The notes under the pieces: model-generated
The model's database searches: none
Told to the model about the DNA's origin: nothing
What the model saw: the letters and a program-made list of their open reading frames with translations, nothing else
Part shown: positions 6,277-7,770 of the stretch, one piece after another
How the letters are laid out: the number at the start of each line of letters is the position of its first letter
Position numbering within the stretch: the stretch's first letter is position 1
Translations under genes and position numbers: made by a program
Source: DATGIQ01 sp035295665
GTDB lineage: Bacteria > Planctomycetota > Planctomycetia > Gemmatales > Gemmataceae
DNA length: 7,770 nucleotides
Direction: 5' to 3'
NCBI GenBank assembly: GCA_035295665.1
Contig: DATGIQ010000485.1
Coordinates: 1 to 7,770, forward strand

Positions 6277-7770
6277 ATGAGCAAGACCGTTCGTTGTGTG
6301 CGATCTTCTGCCTTGGGAATGGATGACATGTGCGTGGCCCTGCTCTGGGGAATCGTTGCCTGGTCCGCTCTGGTGGTGTCCCTGGCCGGTGCCGCGCCGC
6401 TGGAACGGAGTAGCCGGCTGCGCCGCCCGGTCGCCGCTGGACTGTTGGCCGACGGCCACACACTTTGCGTCGCCAATCGGTCCGCGGGGAGCCTGTCGCT
6501 GGTCGACCTGGCCCAGGGACATGTCCAATGCGAGATTGCTGTTGGCCAATGCCTGGCCGGCCTGGCGGTGCTGCCGGACCGCAAACATGTCCTCGTCGTC
6601 GATGAGCAAGGCCATGAGCTGATCGCCCTGGTTTTTGAGGCCGAAACGCTTCGGGTTTGTGCCCGTCTGCCGGTAGGGCCGTATCCCGTTAGCGTTACGG
6701 TGACGGCTGACGGGACCCGCGCGACCGTGGCGGGTCTTTGGTCGCGTCGCCTGGAAGTGGTCGATCTGACCCCGCTAGCGTCCCCGGCCGGTCCAGCGAA
6801 GCTGCGTGTTCTCCACGTGGTCGGGTTTCCTTTCGCACCGCGCTTGCAATGCATGATGGCAGAGCCGGCGGCCGTCATCGTCGCCGATGGCTTTGGCGGT
6901 CATTTGGCGGTGGTGGATGTGGCTGGCGGACGGCTCCGCGCGGAGCATGAATTCGCCGGCCACAATTTGCGCGGGCTGGCACTGGATGCAAGCAGATCGC
7001 AGCTTGTGCTAGCGCACCAGATCCTGAACGAGCACGCCGCCACCACGCGGGAGAACATTGAACGTGGCGTCCTGATGGCGAATGTGCTCCAAGAGTTTCC
7101 GTTGGACCAAGTGCGGACGCCGGGCGCCCACCTCGAGGCAACGGGCCGGCGGTTGCCGCTTGGAACCGAACGGGCCGGGGCAGGCGATCCAGCCGGAATT
7201 GCTCTCCTGGACGATGGCGAGATTGCCGTTGCCTTGGCCGGCGTTAACGAGCTGGCCATCCTTCGGACCAAGGACGGAACGCACCGGCGGATTCCCGTGG
7301 GACGCAGACCGACTGCGGTCGTGGCAGTGCCGGGCCAGGGACTGGTTGTCCTCGATACCTTTTCGGATGCTTTGTCCGTGATTGATCCGCGCCGAGGAAC
7401 CGTCGTGCGGACCATCCCCCTGGGACCACAGCCGGAACTCACTGCCAAGGAACGTGGCGAGCTCCTCTTTTTCGATGCCCGGCTGGGACGCGATGGCTGG
7501 TTGAGCTGCCACAGCTGCCATAGTGACGGCCACAGCAATGGCCTCCAGGCCGATACGCTCGGTGACAATACGTATGGTACTCCCAAGCGGACGTTGACGT
7601 TGATGAACACGGCGCTGACCGATCCGTGGGCCTGGAATGGGGAAATGAAATATCTCCACGACCAGGTTCACAAGTCGCTCGTGGACACGATGCAGACCCC
7701 TTCGCTGGCTCCGGAGCAAATCGACGATCTCGTGGCGTTCCTGCACAGTCTGCCGCCCCCACCGCCGGCC
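6277..7770 (+). CDS. Exported YVTN-type beta-propeller / cytochrome c peroxidase-like (MauG-type) protein, 3' end missing
   Basis: The reading frame is open from ATG 6277 to the last base: 498 codons without a stop. A signal peptide is visible at residues about 18-40 (VALLWGIVAWSALVVSLAGAA) after a positively charged start; ATG 6319 or 6328 are alternatives. Residues about 45-390 are repeated beta-propeller blades of the form LSLVDLAQG, LAVLPDRKHVLVVDE, LVVLDTFSDALSVIDPRRG, typical of YVTN/Lactonase-like proteins. Then GELLFFDARLG (394-404) and the c-type haem site CHSCH (411-415) mark the start of a di-haem peroxidase/MauG-like domain. It is expected to be periplasmic, with covalently bound haem and a redox role; the substrate is unknown. 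The second haem site would lie beyond the window. The segment ending at about residue 493 (LAPEQIDDLVAFLHSL) is a typical cytochrome-domain end before a Pro-rich linker. Confidence 0.87.
   Translation, partial: MSKTVRCVRSSALGMDDMCVALLWGIVAWSALVVSLAGAAPLERSSRLRRPVAAGLLADGHTLCVANRSAGSLSLVDLAQGHVQCEIAVGQCLAGLAVLPDRKHVLVVDEQGHELIALVFEAETLRVCARLPVGPYPVSVTVTADGTRATVAGLWSRRLEVVDLTPLASPAGPAKLRVLHVVGFPFAPRLQCMMAEPAAVIVADGFGGHLAVVDVAGGRLRAEHEFAGHNLRGLALDASRSQLVLAHQILNEHAATTRENIERGVLMANVLQEFPLDQVRTPGAHLEATGRRLPLGTERAGAGDPAGIALLDDGEIAVALAGVNELAILRTKDGTHRRIPVGRRPTAVVAVPGQGLVVLDTFSDALSVIDPRRGTVVRTIPLGPQPELTAKERGELLFFDARLGRDGWLSCHSCHSDGHSNGLQADTLGDNTYGTPKRTLTLMNTALTDPWAWNGEMKYLHDQVHKSLVDTMQTPSLAPEQIDDLVAFLHSLPPPPPA

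Noticed and set aside
7009..7746. Long minus-strand open frames (7009-7746 and 6900-7610) antisense to the haem-protein gene
   Set aside because: The plus frame carries clear propeller repeats and a CxxCH haem motif, while the antisense products show no domain.
1..7770. Search for defence systems, mobile elements, CRISPR, attachment sites or tRNA genes
   Set aside because: No direct-repeat array, transposase, nuclease, recombinase or cloverleaf was seen; the genes present are ordinary planctomycete sensory, transport and envelope functions.

Overview
The window looks like chromosomal DNA of a Planctomycetes bacterium, in the broad sense of Pirellulales/Gemmatales-like lineages. The evidence is gene content: a Tat-exported DUF1501 protein, a secreted beta-propeller protein carrying a MauG/cytochrome c peroxidase-type haem domain, a NupG-like nucleoside symporter, a PknB-type Ser/Thr kinase and a small tandem-ACT protein. 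Several of these families are expanded in that phylum. The DNA is moderately GC-rich. Genes switch strand often and are mostly single transcription units. I saw no tRNA, rRNA, CRISPR array, insertion sequence, integrase or phage gene.

Layout. Positions 1-172 (+) are the last codons of a sensor histidine kinase. A 154-residue protein of unknown family (294-758, -) converges on it, and a nucleoside:H+ symporter-type MFS transporter (1027-2334, +) diverges from that. A compact soluble Ser/Thr kinase follows (2459-3304, +). It ends 12 bp from the stop codon of a convergent tandem-ACT regulatory protein (3317-3808, -). The ACT gene has the best promoter in the window (3834-3863), and its ribosome-binding site lies inside a small hairpin at the predicted 5' end of the mRNA. 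Next are a DUF1501 protein (3930-5204, -) and a secreted OB-like plus coiled-coil protein (5457-6173, -), separated by a textbook intrinsic terminator (5390-5429). The last gene (6277 to the window end, +) is divergent from the coiled-coil gene and encodes an exported YVTN-type beta-propeller joined to a c-type haem domain. It runs off the window. The 103-bp divergent intergenic region holds an interrupted inverted repeat (6190-6233) that overlaps the -35 of a plausible promoter for the haem gene.

How the genes work together. There is no convincing multi-gene operon. The theme is housekeeping, sensory and envelope functions: a two-component sensor, a nucleoside importer, a Ser/Thr kinase, an amino-acid-sensing ACT protein and three exported proteins of probable envelope or periplasmic location. 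I found no sign of a defence system or a new multi-component system. The most interesting points are the RBS hairpin of the ACT gene, the operator-like repeat, the kinase with several non-consensus motif residues, and the secreted protein that joins an OB-like domain to an sll1863-like helical tail.
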